Part shown: piece by piece, positions 23,301-38,300 of the stretch
Layout of the letters: each line of letters starts with the position of its first letter
How positions within the stretch are numbered: position 1 is the stretch's first letter
Assembly: GCF_023343835.1 (NCBI RefSeq)
Contig: NC_064434.1
Coordinates: forward strand, 6,801,505-6,865,504
Source: Lagopus muta
Taxonomy: Eukaryota; Chordata; Aves; Galliformes; Phasianidae
Length of the DNA: 64,000 nucleotides
Direction: 5' to 3'
Notes under the pieces: model-generated
What the model saw: the letters and a program-made list of their open reading frames with translations, nothing else
What the model was told of the DNA's origin: nothing
Databases searched by the model: none
Position numbers and translations under genes: made by a program

Positions 23301-26300
23301 GCCCTGACACATCTTTCACCCAGTTGGAAATTGAGCCAGAATCATGTCTTTGTACCTGTATAACACCTTCTTCAAATCCTTTAATGACTTCTTGCCTGCC
23401 AATCTTGAACCTGAAAGGCTTGTTTCTGTCTCTGGAGGAATCAAACTTCTTTCCATTCTGTAGCATTCCTGCCAAAAGAAGAGACACAGTTTCAATCCAA
23501 GCTACATCTAAATTTAAGTGCTGGGAAGTATGGGAGAAAGAAGTGAAAAATTAATGTCTTGTTTACATCAACTGTTTATTTCCATTTTCACTTTAAAATG
23601 GTGAAAGGGAACAGAGAGAAAACATCTGTGTGGGGTGAGGGCTGATGTGCAGAACCATCACCACCACAAGTTATTGTCCAGTGGTTGTTAAACCAACTCT
23701 CTGCCAACAGGAGTCATTAGAAGTGGTATTTCCTTCCCTTGTCCTTCAAGGCAGTCACAGGAACACCTTACATGTTGATGAACACAACAGTGTTTCAACA
23801 TATGTATGCATGCACAGGTTCTACAGCAGATGGATAAGCTTTCACAGAGCTCTATACCCTGAGATATTCTCATTATTGTTTCAAGCAAGGGATTTTATTA
23901 TAATTTTAACCTTAAGAGTAACTGAGAATTGCTTTTTCCAATTACATTCTGAATATTGCAAGGTTGGGTGGATATTTCCATATGAAAATAATCACTTTCT
24001 TTGTAATGTTGTAATGCCAGAGTTTTTTGGACACATACCATGACTCTACTGTTCAAGGTGCTGTAAAAAGAAATGCTTGTGAATAAGCTTATATTTGAGA
24101 CGGTTTCCAGTTGCAAACAATTTTATAAAGCACAGCTTTGACAGAAAATGCTGAGAAATACTGCCCTCATGACTCAATATGAAAATATACAGTCTTTCTG
24201 GTTTCTTTTCATTAATTATATTAATAGACCAGCTTGATGCAGCTTTTTTTCGTAGTGAAAATCATTCGTTATTCTTCAAACAACAACAAAAGGCACGTGT
24301 CTTATTTAAAGAATGTAAATATAAAGACGTGCCAGAATCAAAACCAAAGACCTAAAGGGTAGGATTCATCTTACCTATCTTTCTTCTGCTGAGATGTGGC
24401 CTGCTGTTTTTGAGCTAATTACTCTGCTTCCCTCTATAACCAAGTCAGAAGAGAAAGTACTCTGGGAGGCAATTCATCCAATCAAATTGTGGGATCTACA
24501 ACAGGGCACAAGGAATTGCATCCTAGCTGTGCCTGTTTCTTTGCAATGAATATAAAGGAAGTTCAACCAACTAGCTCAGACACAGATGTCTCCAAACTCG
24601 TTAGCAGTTAAACCACAAGTGGTGCCATTCCAGATTTGCAGTAACAAGCACACAATATTTGGTTGTTCAAGTGGGGTCCTATGGCTGGATGTCTTGTACA
24701 AATGACATATTAAGGCTAATTAACTGATCATCAGGTCCAGCATGCCTAATTTTGCACTTCAGAGAAGTGTGTGTGTTTCAGTATAAGGCCTTAGCAGGTA
24801 ATTATGGAATAACCTGCCCATAAGGCACATTTCACATTTGTCACATTCCTGAAGTTTTATTAACAGCAGAATTGCAAGCAATAGAGTTACAAACAAACAC
24901 AGGTTCATTTGTGTGGTAGAAATATACCATGCACAGGGAGAAGGACAGGCAGGAAGAAGCAGCTCACGGAGAACTCTGGGGCATATAATATAATCCTTTT
25001 TGAACTATTTGATCTTGTATTTAATAATGGTCCTTTCTTACAGTAATTTTATTTTTAAATGCATCTGAAAATCTTTTGTTTCTATGAAATGGAAGGGGAC
25101 TATTGGAGACTTTCAATATTTAACAGTTTTAATATTATATCTTAGTACTGTCATTACATCCTGCGAGTTCAAAGTAGTATGCAAACATTAATTATTCTTC
25201 CCAGCAGCCCAAGAAGGTAGAAAAAGATATTATAAAATAGCCTTACTCTGAAAGTTCAGCTCACATGCAAAGTTCCACAAAACTTTGGTATGTTTTCACT
25301 GTCTTTTGTAACAACATCCTATTAGAATACTTAGCTTAAAGGTCTGATGCTTTACTGTATACCACACATCAAACTGAACCAGAATGAACTCTCCGGAGAG
25401 CTTGCTAGTTTAATATATATCATACCAAACCTGACTTGTTTCCCCATCAAAAGCGTATCAAAGATCAAAGGTTTAGAGGGAAACAAGCTTCTTTACAGCA
25501 ACATCCTATGGTCAGCAATGGATAAACGTTCATCAAGCAATGAACCAAAAATGCAACCTCCCCTGCCATCACCCCCCACCTCTTTGCTTCTGGAGGACAA
25601 GTTGGGATTCTAGTAGTCAGGTGTGTCTGTATTTGCTGAATACAAGAGGGTCAATTTTTATATGACTGCCCTTTAAATGTACATCGAGATTAGAAATGAG
25701 TCAGAGTCCCCATGTGCCCTGGAGAAGTTCTGATCTGAATTTAGATCTGAACTTTGAAGCCTATCTTTTTTATCTCTCTATTTCTGAAAGTTAAGAACTG
25801 GCTCTTTGGTCTCCTGGGAGCTAAAACAGCAAAATGTTTTGTTTTCTCTCTTGCTAATATATCAATTGATTTTCTTTCTGTGAAAAAATGGATTTGGTTA
25901 ATATTCTTCAGCAAAGACGGATGCCCATCTTCAGCCTGCAAGCACCTTTATTTATCTAGCTAACAACAGGGAGGCAAAAAAACCCACAGTCTGGAATGAA
26001 CAACGGCGTTGCTTTGCAAAGTCAAAACTCCCTTGGCAATCAATGAGAGGTTGCACTGAGCAAGGACACCAAGAACCTTATATGCTTGTTGTAATTACCT
26101 CGCATTTGATTCTGAAAGGTAAAAACTGCTGTATAAGAATAATTAATTATAGAAACTCATTTATCAGGATATCATCTGGATTTGGAAACGTTCTTACCTA
26201 CAGGGCGTCCTAATCAACAAATCAGTGTTAAAACTGAGGTGGCTGCAGAAAACCTCATTGAAACTGAAGAAGATCAAAGAGTTGACGACTGATCTTGTTA

Positions 26301-29300
26301 AGGAAAATGACCAGGGATACGCATGCCTGTACTGCTCTTTCAATGTGCATTACCCATCCGAGGTCACTCAACCTCAGCTAAGACCACGCTGTGTAAGTCT
26401 GTTCCCTAAGGAGAGAGGGCTAAGGAAAATGTAAGTTTTCAATCTTTTAGCCAGTTTCGACCAAATCTGGCAGAGGAGTGGGGTTCCTAATGACCTTTGT
26501 ATTTCATGGAAAGAAATCTGGCTAGGAAGCTTCTACAAAGACAGGGGCTCATCTTTGTTACCAGAGAACCTATATTATGAAGTGGAGCTTCAGAGAAACA
26601 GGAATGTCATAGCCATCCTGCAGTCTAAGTTTCTTCTTACTGGGGGTTCTGGTTGTGTGGCTGGTTCAATTTCCAGATGAACTGTTCTCAACTTAAGGAA
26701 CCCAGCTACTAAGGCACCTGATTTATAACTATGGTTCCAACAAAACCATGCCCAAAGCCATGCTCAGACTGTTATCTACTAATTAGATGGAGAAAGAGAG
26801 GACAGAAAGCTCTATGTGATACCATGTCAAATCTAGTGCCTGAAGCCAGTTAACAGAGGTGTAACTGAGGCACAGTGAATTCTACTGCTTACATTAGCCA
26901 CCTCAGAGACAGAAGCTGTGTCTCAGCCTGCCACCTGGGCTACTTCTACAGTCAGGGGAGAAAGAGTGCTATAGAATCATAGAATGACCTGGGTTGAAAA
27001 GGAACACAATGATCATCTAGTTTGAACCCCCTGCTATGTGCAGGGCCGCCAACCACCAGACCAGGCATTAACTCACACATCCATCTACACAAAGCAGACT
27101 GAACTGCATCCCAGGCTTCCCCAGCTCCAGTGTTTGCTGAGTTGCTTGTCTTTAAACTGTTGTCATGTTCTGGGAACCAGAGATTCTAATCCAGGACAAA
27201 TCCCTTGATTTTACTGTGTGTCTACAATGGGATTCACTTACCTGACAATAGTATTAAGGGCATGAACTGAACAAGTGACTTCCAAAAAATAGATGTAATG
27301 AATTCCCTTGTTTTTCTATAATTACCAATACAGAAAGTAAACTCAATGCACGTACTTAAAGACAGTAATTTTCTGTATATTTGTTGGTATCAGAAGGCGG
27401 AGCAGATATTCAGAAGGTATTTCTAGGATGCTAACTTGTTTCCTTTTATGTAGACCAGGTTTTCTTCAGGATAGGGACTATATTCTGATGGTCTTAAATG
27501 CAATCACATTTCCAATTATGCCTTGTGATAAATCTGTGCCATTATAAATGTGTCCTTCAGTTTCATTACCAAAACTTGAGCAATTGGGACTCTCAGAAGC
27601 AGAGTTTCCTGTAGTTAGTGTTGCTGTGGGCTAAGAATTTATAATCTTGAGTTTATTTCTTTTTGCCTGAAATATATTGTTTCTAATGTCAAAACACATC
27701 AGTAAGCTGTCAGGATAATTTCACACAGGCTGGAAATTCTGATTTTTCCCATTTATAGCCTGTCAATATTACCAATATAAACTTTTAGCCTGAAAGATGT
27801 TATTTACTGGGATGTTTTTGAAGCTGCACAAAAACCTTTGTATCAACATATGTAGTGTTACATGCATACAGACTTCACAGTGTATAGAGGTGGATGCAGC
27901 TTAGCAAAGCAGAGGAACTCAGCACAAACCTATAATCCACATGAAGGCACAAATCACATCCCAGCTTGGATTACACCAGCAGAACTCCACTGATTTTACT
28001 GGTGTTACTCACATTCCACATTAAAATAGATCAGCCTTCTTGACTATTCTGTTCTGACATACTGCAGTAAAGCAGGACAGTGGCTTTTTCCCCTACCTTG
28101 CGGTTGGAGCTCAGGTCTAAAGCATTGGGAAAATTGCAGTTTTCCATCAGTTTCTCTGTCTCAGGGCCTCAGTGTTAAAGGAAAAGATCTGGGCAATTTT
28201 TTGTCTAGGTCAAAACAGTTGGTGCCTTGTTGTTTTCATCCCCAGGGACATGCCTGGAGGAGCTAACGCGCCTTTGGCTCCTCAGATCATTCCATCAGAA
28301 TTCAGGGTGCAGGCTGGGTATCTCACACCTCCTGCATCTCCATTTGTTATTTTGGTATTACCTCAACATGCAGTACACAGTTTTACACCTTTCTGTCATA
28401 ATAACAGCTTCCAGTAACTTGTATTTTTTTCTTGGCCGTGTGCCTCCTTCCAAACAACCACACAGCCCATTCCTTTTTGATCTCCTTGATCTGACTTGCA
28501 AACTCATCTTTCCTGAACAAATCTGCTGTCTCAACAGTTTTGCTGATAAAAAAATAATGTCATCAGAAAGGATTATTCTTGTAATGGAAATGAAAGAGCT
28601 GAAGAAAGCTTCTGCTTCTCTGCACAGTGAGACATCTTACGATGTCCTGTACAGGACCTTGGCATTGAGTTAATGAAGAGAGCGTGGCTTTCCAGGGGAG
28701 CAGTTCAACAACAGAGATTTAATACCTCTGTGAATACAAATGCAACTTTTTCCCCCTTAACTTTTCCTATACTTAACACATAAATGGTCTTATGAGGAAA
28801 AAGGATTTGCTTAGAATGTATTTTTTCTGCCACTTAACAGCCACTTAAGAAGAAAAAGCATCTTCCTAAGGGAATTTTCAGTCTACAAGGATAATAACTG
28901 GAGAGACCTGGGTGTGCAGCTCTGCAGCACATCAGCTCTTTACCACAATTTTTCTTCTGCTTAAAAAGCAACAGCAATGGTTTGAGTGTGCCATTTGTTG
29001 CCATGACAAACAATCAGAGACTCGAAGTATAGAAATGGGAAATGGTGGCAGTGGTCACTTTGTGCTTCCTGCTGCCGCAGAGTACTTGGGAACGGTTGAT
29101 CTTCTCAGCACAGGTTGCCTTGCTGCTGCATTTTCTTCATGTATTATATACTCATATATCTTTAATGTGGAGTAAGAGCAATGTTATCAATTATTTATTA
29201 CACAGCTGACACCATGCAATGAAGACACAACAGACAACTACTCAATAATGCATTACCATGCACCATATGTCAGCGCTGCGTGCAACTACAAGACAGTATG

Positions 29301-32300
29301 ACTGAGCCTTGCACTTAGCTTCACAGCCAAGCAAAGTTGCATGCAATTGTCTAGCTCACTCTACTGAAAAGCATCATTCTGTCCTAATGGCTTTATGGAT
29401 TTGCATATTTTTAAAAGAGAAAAGTAGACTTGCCCTCAAGGCAGCTATAAGGTTCAATAAGCATATTCTACATGAATTGTAAGGAGACGAAAATAATTCC
29501 TCTGGTACCCTGTTGCTTTAATGCAGACATTTCATTTTTGGCTCTGATTCTGTTACCATTATAGAATTGAGCTGTAAGATATACATGCTCTGCAGCATAA
29601 GGCAAATTTCATTTGAATAGGCATAGCAGAATCAGGCCAGTCTGGCAATGCTAATGACTGAGACAGTTGATGTCTAAAACAGTGTTTTGGAAAGAACATG
29701 TTACTACAGAAATCCTTGAGCCCTCCTGCATCTCTGCCCATCAGCACCACATCCTGCAACACGGGCTCTGGAGGGACAGGGACTGCTCCTGGCCAGACTA
29801 GGTCTTTCTGTCACTGCCCCACGGCACCAGTCAAGAAGCACAAACAACAAATCAAGAGCATGACTGAAATAAAAAGACATTTTTCCACTCAAACACATGA
29901 AGTAGAGCTTGGTAAAAATATTATGGCAATCTATAGGATAGTAAAATTAATAAAGTGGAATCCCAGAATCCCAGAATCATGGATTCCAATTTAACATTGG
30001 AAAAGACCTCCAAGATCCTCTAGTCCAACCATCCACCAACACTGCCCACTGAACCACGTCCCTTATCACATAGAATCATAGAATCACTAAGGCTGGAGAA
30101 GACCCACATCACCCAGTCCAACCATCCACTCATCACCGGTAGTTCTCACTAAACCATATCCCTCAGCACAATGTCCAAGCATCCTTGAACACGTCCAGGG
30201 TCGGTGACTCCACCACCTCCCTGGGCAGCCCATTCCAGTGCCTGACCACTCTTTCAGAGAAGAATCTCCATCTACATGTTCCCTGACCACCTCCAAGGAT
30301 GGTGACTTCACCACCTCCCTGGGCAGCCTGTTCCAACACCTGACTACTCTTTTGGAGAAGAAATTTTTCCTAATATCCAACCTGAATCTCCCCTGGAACA
30401 ACTTGAGGCCATTCCTCTGGTCCTATCACTAGCTACCCAGAAGTTCATCTCCTTTTTCTTTGGTTTCATTCTATCTCTCCTCATGACATAATGCTCATTT
30501 GTACTTCCTCTCCCCTTAATTAGTGTTTGATTGCCCATGAGGTAGTTGTGTTGATTTGATATTTTAGCCTGCAGCACGTATCTGAATATACAGGTAGCCT
30601 TGCAGTGGGAAGCTGCACACTCGGTAGGAGTTAAACTTCACTGACACACCTGAACACAACAGCCACCTATCTCTCAGTGTAATGCAAAGGAACAGCCCAA
30701 GCTGGATCACCAAACCTTTTGTGTCTTCATGCAAGGAGCACATGAAAAACTCCACAGAAAGCAAAAAGGGATCACCAGACATTGATTGGGAAAGCTCTGA
30801 ACACAATTCTGAGATCACACAACAACCATTTTGGGTTAAGTGCTTGCTGAAGGAAGCTGAGAACAAATGACCACGTTCCCTATGGGGTTAATTCCCCCCT
30901 TGGGACCACTCTGCCAACCACTCTGGCACAGACCACTAACAATGCTCCACCAGCAGAGGATTTCATGGCCCACTGCTCCCAGACTGGACACCCTTTGATT
31001 TTCAACTATTTGGATTTCCAGCATGTGCCTCTATTTCGTTCTGAATAAAATCAGCTCTGAAATCCTAATTTATCAGTGCAACACTGATAAACACCAAGAA
31101 TTCTGATTTTTGGGAGGTCCTGTGTGGAGCCAGGAGTCCACGTGGTGCCTTCCAACTTGGGATAACTGTGATTCTGGGTTCCTTGGCTAGAGGCAGTAGC
31201 ATCCTAGTAACATATCTACCCATCTCTGGTAGGGCATGGGATTAAGAGGCTCTGCACACCCTGAAACAGCAAATTTGAACATGACAAAGTATATTCGTAA
31301 TGTTTTACCACCTAACACCACGACATTGGCCTTTGGGGTGTCTGGAATTGGAATACAACACTCCTCCCCAAGATTCCTTGTGAATGAATAGACTTTCTTT
31401 CCCACAGGCTCCTGTTTACAAGGTTCTTCGTCACATTTAACTTTTACCACACATGGCATGGTTATATCTCCTTCACAGGGGAGTTTTCAACTGAAATTTA
31501 CCTTGAAAAACACACTGATCACTTAACATCTTGTGAAGGGCTTAGGAATTAGTGTGTTCTTATATAAGAAGGGGAAAAACATACAAACAGAGGAGAAAAC
31601 ATAGTTTATTGAAGTGGGTGCTGACTAAGCTGTATAAGAAGGGATGGTCAATATGCCAAGATTGCATTTACTCCAAATAAGTCAGAGGCAGACGGTGCAG
31701 TTCTATTCCCATCTCGTGTGCACAAAACATACATAATGCCAAAGTCAAATGGCTTTTATCCGAGGCATGCGACTTTTTGATCCAGACTGGCCAGACGTTT
31801 CTGTAATGTGTCTCATTTTAGAGGTGTGGTGTGACATTCCTAGCTGGCATTATGTAATGGCCTTTCCCTTCACAAGTGTTCAGAGAAGTCCTGAGGAATC
31901 GTCTCCTCCCGACGTGATTCCACGTGGGAAAATGAGACATGACTTCACTGGCACCAATTTGATAACAGGGCTCAAAGGGACTCACTACACCAGGGGCATT
32001 TTGCAGGGTGGTCAGGTGAAACATACAGCTGTTTCACTCAGCAAACCTTGGTCAAGGGTGGGCAAGGACAGCTATCTACATGCTGCTTGCTCTCTACTGG
32101 TGTGAAGAGATCATGGATTTAGGAAGCAAAAGGCAGCTGGTGTGGATTCCACCCAAAATGACTCAATCACAGTCAAAATAAGTGAGAAAATGCAGTCTGA
32201 ACACAAATTGGTTTTGCTTTGCACACCAAAGTCCTTCCCATGGATTCTGATGCCCACAGTCCATTAGACTCAGTGACTGCAGATCTACCTAGTATAGTAA

Positions 32301-35300
32301 CACATATAGTAAACATGCTGTATAAATATTAGGAGATAGAAGTCACTTCTTGTCTGTAAGTGAACACAGAAAAGGATTTATTAACAAGTTATGCGTTCAG
32401 TAACCCTCATTATGTTGTCAGAATGCAGCCTACAATTAAGATCAGATAAAAACAGCATTTTGGCAAACAGCCTTTATCATTTGCTGCAGCACTCCAGTGA
32501 AGAACATCTTATTCAGACACTTATTTTTCTAGGCTTTCTTGTCGAAAGGTTTATGAGCAACACTCATCAAAGGAACAGAGCTGTCCGTAGAAGTTTATAT
32601 AGTTTGCTCTTCTCACTAATATGTACCTGCTTTCACAAAAATATCATTTTTATAGTACTGTTTTCAGTGTAAACAGTTTTGTGGGCTCCAAGGCAGACCA
32701 TAGCAGCGTCAAAATATGCCTCTGGTTGTAAACTCTGAGAATGTTCTACAATAACATTAGCTACAAAATTCTTCTTTTGCCATGTGTCAGTTTACTGATT
32801 TTGCTCATCCTTTCCGTTGCTGCTGATCCTCACTCGTGTTAAGTTGGCACAGCAGTCCCGATGTTAATGAAAATACAAAAATATATATAGCAGGTTAAGA
32901 CCTGGATCACATTAATTTAAAACTAAGTTGAATGATGCACTTGGAACTGCTCTCCAGAGCAGAAGCATGGGTGGAAACAGAGCGGTGTTGATTTGTGATC
33001 AGCACAAACAGCTCTAAGTCAAAAAGAATACGTTCAACCACTGGGCAGCTACAGAAATATAACTTAGATTGATTTTACTCCCTATGAAATGATGACTGTG
33101 GTTTCCCAAATGTCAGACAGTCACTGGCATATCCAAGAATAATATTATTAATTAATATAGTTTGCCTTAGGAATCTTGAAAGGCTTCATTCAGCAAGCCT
33201 TTAAAATATCTTCAGAGCTGCAGTGGAAAGGAGCTATTAACAGCACGGTTTGTTATTATAAATAGGTCTTTTCCATCTGTAAGTTTTGATCCCTACGATC
33301 TTACAAACAAACCATGGAAAAAGTGACAGCTGCTGTCCTGACAGATGGGTCTCAGGCACTGCTCCATTGCTCCACTGGACATTAGACAGTCGTCTCTCTG
33401 GAGAACAATAGGAATTTCCAAGTGCCTGTATCTATTTCCACCTACTTGACAAGCCACTCAAGTCTTGGACTAGCGAAGGGAAGAAGCGAAGAGAACGCAC
33501 ACTAAATGTCTTCAGGGAAACATCTCAGAGAATAAGGTCAGAATCAGACAAGTATTGCCTATTTGTGAGTCCCCCCTGGAGTTTAACAGAAATGACAGAC
33601 AAATAACTATAAGGTTGCTATAGAAGCAGTGGAGACAAACACACGCTTGCAGGTGAGATACAGAAAGCCTGTGCGCTGAGTGCTTACAGTCAGCCAGTAG
33701 GGCAAGATAAGGACAAGGGAGCGTCTCAACTTTCTGTTCTTCATGGCATTTAGCATCATCATCTAATTTGGAGGTGGAGTTTTAAATCCAGTGTTAAGGA
33801 CAAAGTTGAGAAGGGTTCATTCTTCTTAAAGGGTGGTTGGTAGAAAGCATATTTCTGCCCAACTTTTCCACCCGAAGCGCCTTCCAAGGGCACCACAAAT
33901 TCAACTCCACTTCAGGTCTGAATATAAACTCAAGTTCTTCACCTTCTCTGATGGTATTCCCATCATCAGCTGATCAACCACTCAACAGGGTCACTCTCTA
34001 TGCCTTCACTTGAACCCATATATTGGCAGGGCAGAGAGAATGATGAAGTCAGGAGAAGAGCAAGGAAGTAATAAGTAGGTAGGCATGTGGGAAAGGCAAA
34101 GACCTGGATCCTGGCTGCCAGGACTTTGTCAGCACGACTCCTGTGCAGAGTCTGTCCTTGCATTGTTTACCTAAAGTGCTTGACTTCAGTAGGAGTGTGG
34201 CAATGGACTGCACAGGCTGTAATACTTTCCCAAAAAGCATTTTCATGCTTAGGACTGCTGCAAACAAAAGACACTGTAAATGAAACCAGGTTAGATGCCA
34301 CGAATAAAAATAGTAGACAGTCCATAGACACAAATAACAAAAGCAAACACTGGCAAGAATACCTCAACAGCACAAGAATGGAAAGCAAGACAAACAAGTT
34401 GAGAGAGTACCTAACTGTGAACATAAACAAATATATTATAACACCAGCAATGATTTCAGACTCCACGGTGAAACATGCAATATTATCATCTGTGAAGCCA
34501 AAAACAGAGTTGCTAAATATATAGCATAACTCACAGCAATTGTTATAGACCAAACAGCTTTCTGTTACAAGCCATGCCATCTTTCATCATCCTAGTAAAC
34601 AGAACTGAAAAAATAGCATCCTATGTGAGTAACTTAGTATATGAAGTACATAAATATCTGTTCCTAACAATCCAATAGCCAAAATACACACATCATGACC
34701 ACAGTCATAAAAAGTGTTTTTCTACAGTAAAATAAGGGGTTGTCTTGTTCAATTTTATGCAAAACTCTGGAGAAAATACAATTCAGGCTTGAATGGAACG
34801 TGAAATACTGTGCTTTCAAAAATGAAAAAAGTGCCTTCTGTTTATCTGAAATATTTCCTTCCACTGAGAATACACTGTTTTGTTTTCAGATTACTCTTAT
34901 GAGCTATTTAAATTCAACTTCTATGAGGTCTGGGGAGTTCTTCAACAACATCTCCTTTCCAATTACTTAATGTGACATATTGTTTAGCCACATCCAATCT
35001 ACAAGATACCAGAGCTCTTAAGGAGAAAAAAAAATAAAAGAAAAAAAGTCCACGAGGAGCGTGCTGAATCCATAACAACATTATGGAACACAGCCAACTC
35101 ACAGCTTGGATATCAGGAAAAGGTTCTTCACCAAGAGAAAGGCTGGGCCCTGAACAGCTTCCCCAGGGCAGTGGTTGTGGCCTCAACTTTGCCAGAGTTC
35201 AGGAAGCATCTGGACAGTGCTGTCAGGCAGATGGTCTGATTTTTGGGTGGTCCTGTGTGGAGCCAGGAGTTGGACTCGATGATCCTCATGGGTTCCTTCC

Positions 35301-38300
35301 AACTTGGGATATTCTATGACTCTATTCTGTGATAGCAAAGCTCCATTACTTTACGCTACTGTTCCCATTTTCCTGCTTTGCAGAGCAAATAAAAGGGATT
35401 GTGGGAGTTAATCTATCTTAGTTTTGTGTATCATTTCAATGCTTAAAGACAAATCTGCAGATTTACTGGCTGCCTGAGCAGGCAGCTGGGAGTCATCCAG
35501 CTCACAGGAGCAGTGATCACCCAGACTGCCCAGTCTTTGGAAGTCATTCATCACAACTCTTAAGCATTTTGTGTTAGCAAAGAGCTGCCAGGAAAGAAAG
35601 GAAATAAAATGGATATGATTACTTATCTGATTTTTAAATGATTATAAAACTACTGCTGATTTGACCCCAAACTGACACAGGTACAAATCTCTCTCCTGGG
35701 AAAACAGTTTATTTGTAGGGTTTTTGCTTGTTTGTTTTTCAAGAAAGAAGAGAATTTGTATTTGTTGGTATATGTAATCCATGTTCTCTAACACAGCTGA
35801 ACATCTATGGGCTTCTACCTGCTCACCTGTCCAAAGATCCAAGCACACAGCTGGGCACACTTAAGCCATAACTCTCTTTTAACAGGAATAAACCACATGA
35901 AGGCATGCCCTGCATCCTGTGGGCTCAGGCAGTATCTTAGAGACACGGTGCACCATATACTCTTGTAAGTATCCAACTAGTACAAGAAACATCACTGTTC
36001 ACCCAATCTACTCGCTGCTTCTGGAATCACTGCTTTGCTTTCACCTTAATAATCTGCCCAGAAGACAGATGACACCGACAAGAACCATGCATCCTTCTTC
36101 AATGTTTGCACACTCTGCCATTATAAGTCAAAGCATCCTCTGCCTTGCTTTGTGCCCCAGTGTTTAACTTCTCCCAGTAAAAATCTACTCGCCCCTGCAG
36201 AACTCATTTATGATGGTCTTCTTAGAGAGGAGGTCACATGTTCCCAAGACCAATCTGGTTGGTATTTGGGAGCCAATTCTCCAGGCAAAATCTACATCTA
36301 AACTTTTGCACAGCTTGCAAATGAATCAGCTAACCCCCCTGAGAGCTGTACTTAGCACAAAGGCAGCTTCCTGAATGTAAACAGCCTCTTCTGCAAAAAT
36401 CTGAACTCTTGACTCTGTAGATTCTGAAATCAAAGTTTTGCTGACGAATCTCAGAAACATGGCTTTCATCAGGGCTTTCTCAGGGGTTTAAAAGAAAGTA
36501 GGGTCAAGTGCTTTATAAACCTGCTTTGTTTGGACTGCAACACTGCTTTAGGCAGAGAAGCCATTTTTGGAGCAAGGCCCACAGCCGACAATGATGTGCA
36601 TAATGCAGGCACCACGCATCCTGCTAGAAGCCAAGCATTCAGTTGCATCTGTTTGAATGAAACTGCTCTGCATGACCACAGTACTGAAATACTGGTGCAG
36701 TGCACACTGCCATGTTTAGCTGCTGCAATACTAAGCCTCGTTTTGGGGCCTCCTGCCACATGGCATCATCTTGTAGCAACTTCTTCAGCGGTGCAGCCCA
36801 AGCTGCTCTCCCAGGATATTGTTGAGCAGGAATCAAATGATCCCATTTTTGTACTTAAATCTTGATGTGGCAAATGAAACTAGAAGAATGAGAAGGGGCA
36901 GGAAATTACAGGACTGTATCAGCAAGGAAGATCACCGATGGCCCTAGGAAAGGCAGTGATGCACACACTGCTGTAGTTCAGCATAAAGGTGAATCGTAAC
37001 TATCTCCAATAAACACATGAGCAATACCAATTCTTCAGAACTGCTGCCTGTGCAGATACACACAGTTGTATTTCCTCGCATTAGCTCGAGCTCTGTGCCA
37101 GGTTCTTTATCAAATAATCTAACACTTGCTGCAGATGAAGCCCTAGCATTAAAAATCAACAGAAAGCTCTTGCTTGTGATGCTGCAAGGATGATGGCTGC
37201 TCCGAATGCTGCGCTACAAATGCTGCACAGGCTAAAAGCAGGACATCAGGCTGTCATGTAACACAGACTGCAGGTTCATTCTGTCTGAATGGATTTGTCT
37301 TGGCCTCCATGTCAAGTTTGAATTTCAGAGATGCGCTATGCATGTTCAAATCAAATAGCAAGCATCCTCTGGGTGAGCTCCAAGAGCTGTGCTGACTCTT
37401 GATGTTGCCTAATAAAGAGGGGAGGCCAATTCAATCTACAGATTTTTGTCATTTTTTTTTTCAGGTGAACTAATGCTTTACACAGCCCTAAAAACAGTAT
37501 GGATTTCCACACACAGTAAGAAGTTTGCAGGGAGCCTTCCCAGCTATGCTTTTACTCTGAGGCAGACAGCTTCATTCCAGTGGCCAGCAGAACACCGTAC
37601 CTGACCCAGAATGTGTTCAGCAGTCCACAGAACCCCATTACATATGATCTTTGCAGTGCTACCAGACTAAAAACAACGGGCAACGTCTCAGATTGGCTGC
37701 TTCCACAAATCAGCATCACCTGCAGTTTTAGGGCAATAAGATTTTCTAATCATTGTTCATTCAGAGCAACTTCAACATCCCTCTTGCTCTGCTGAAGTGT
37801 TGAAGAATGCAAAGCAGGATTATTACCCTTTTATCTGCTTCAGAAGCCTTTGTGGAGATTAGGAAGTGTTGCTCTGATCTCTTCCAGTTCTGCGTCACCT
37901 TGCTATCTGGACACAAAAGGGCAGATTTTAAGCTGGAGTAAATCAGCTGAACCCTGGGAAGGTCAAAAGAGCACTGCAATCTGCCCCAGCCAAGGAGGAA
38001 TTCTCAGCGAGCCATTCCAGAGATAGGAGTTTCCAGATACAGGTATTTTCCCACCACACAAGTTCCTATAACCATTTTCTATCTCCTAAACAGAATTTCC
38101 TCAGCTTTCCAGATTTTGTATTTAAATTTCTTGCTGTTTTGTTCTCCGTACTTGCTGTATTTGAAGATTTGCCTCATTGAAAGCAAGAAAATTAACACGT
38201 TCTAATCCTTGCACCATCCACTTTCTCTAACAGGCAGCCACATTATTCTGCTGGATTTAGGATTCATAAACCTTGATAGCATCATAAAAGACAGAGTGAG

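Larger units (their letters stand above)
20332..23355 (-). other. FKBP1B intron 3 (3.0 kb)
   Basis: It contains CR1 tails at 21282-21373 and 22983-23231; the rest shows nothing recognisable. Confidence 0.85.

Noticed and set aside
23038-23487. 149-codon minus-strand ORF containing FKBP1B exon 3
   Set aside because: Only 23356-23468 is exon. The rest is read-through into the intron and a CR1; the donor and the protein alignment both end it at GVIQ.
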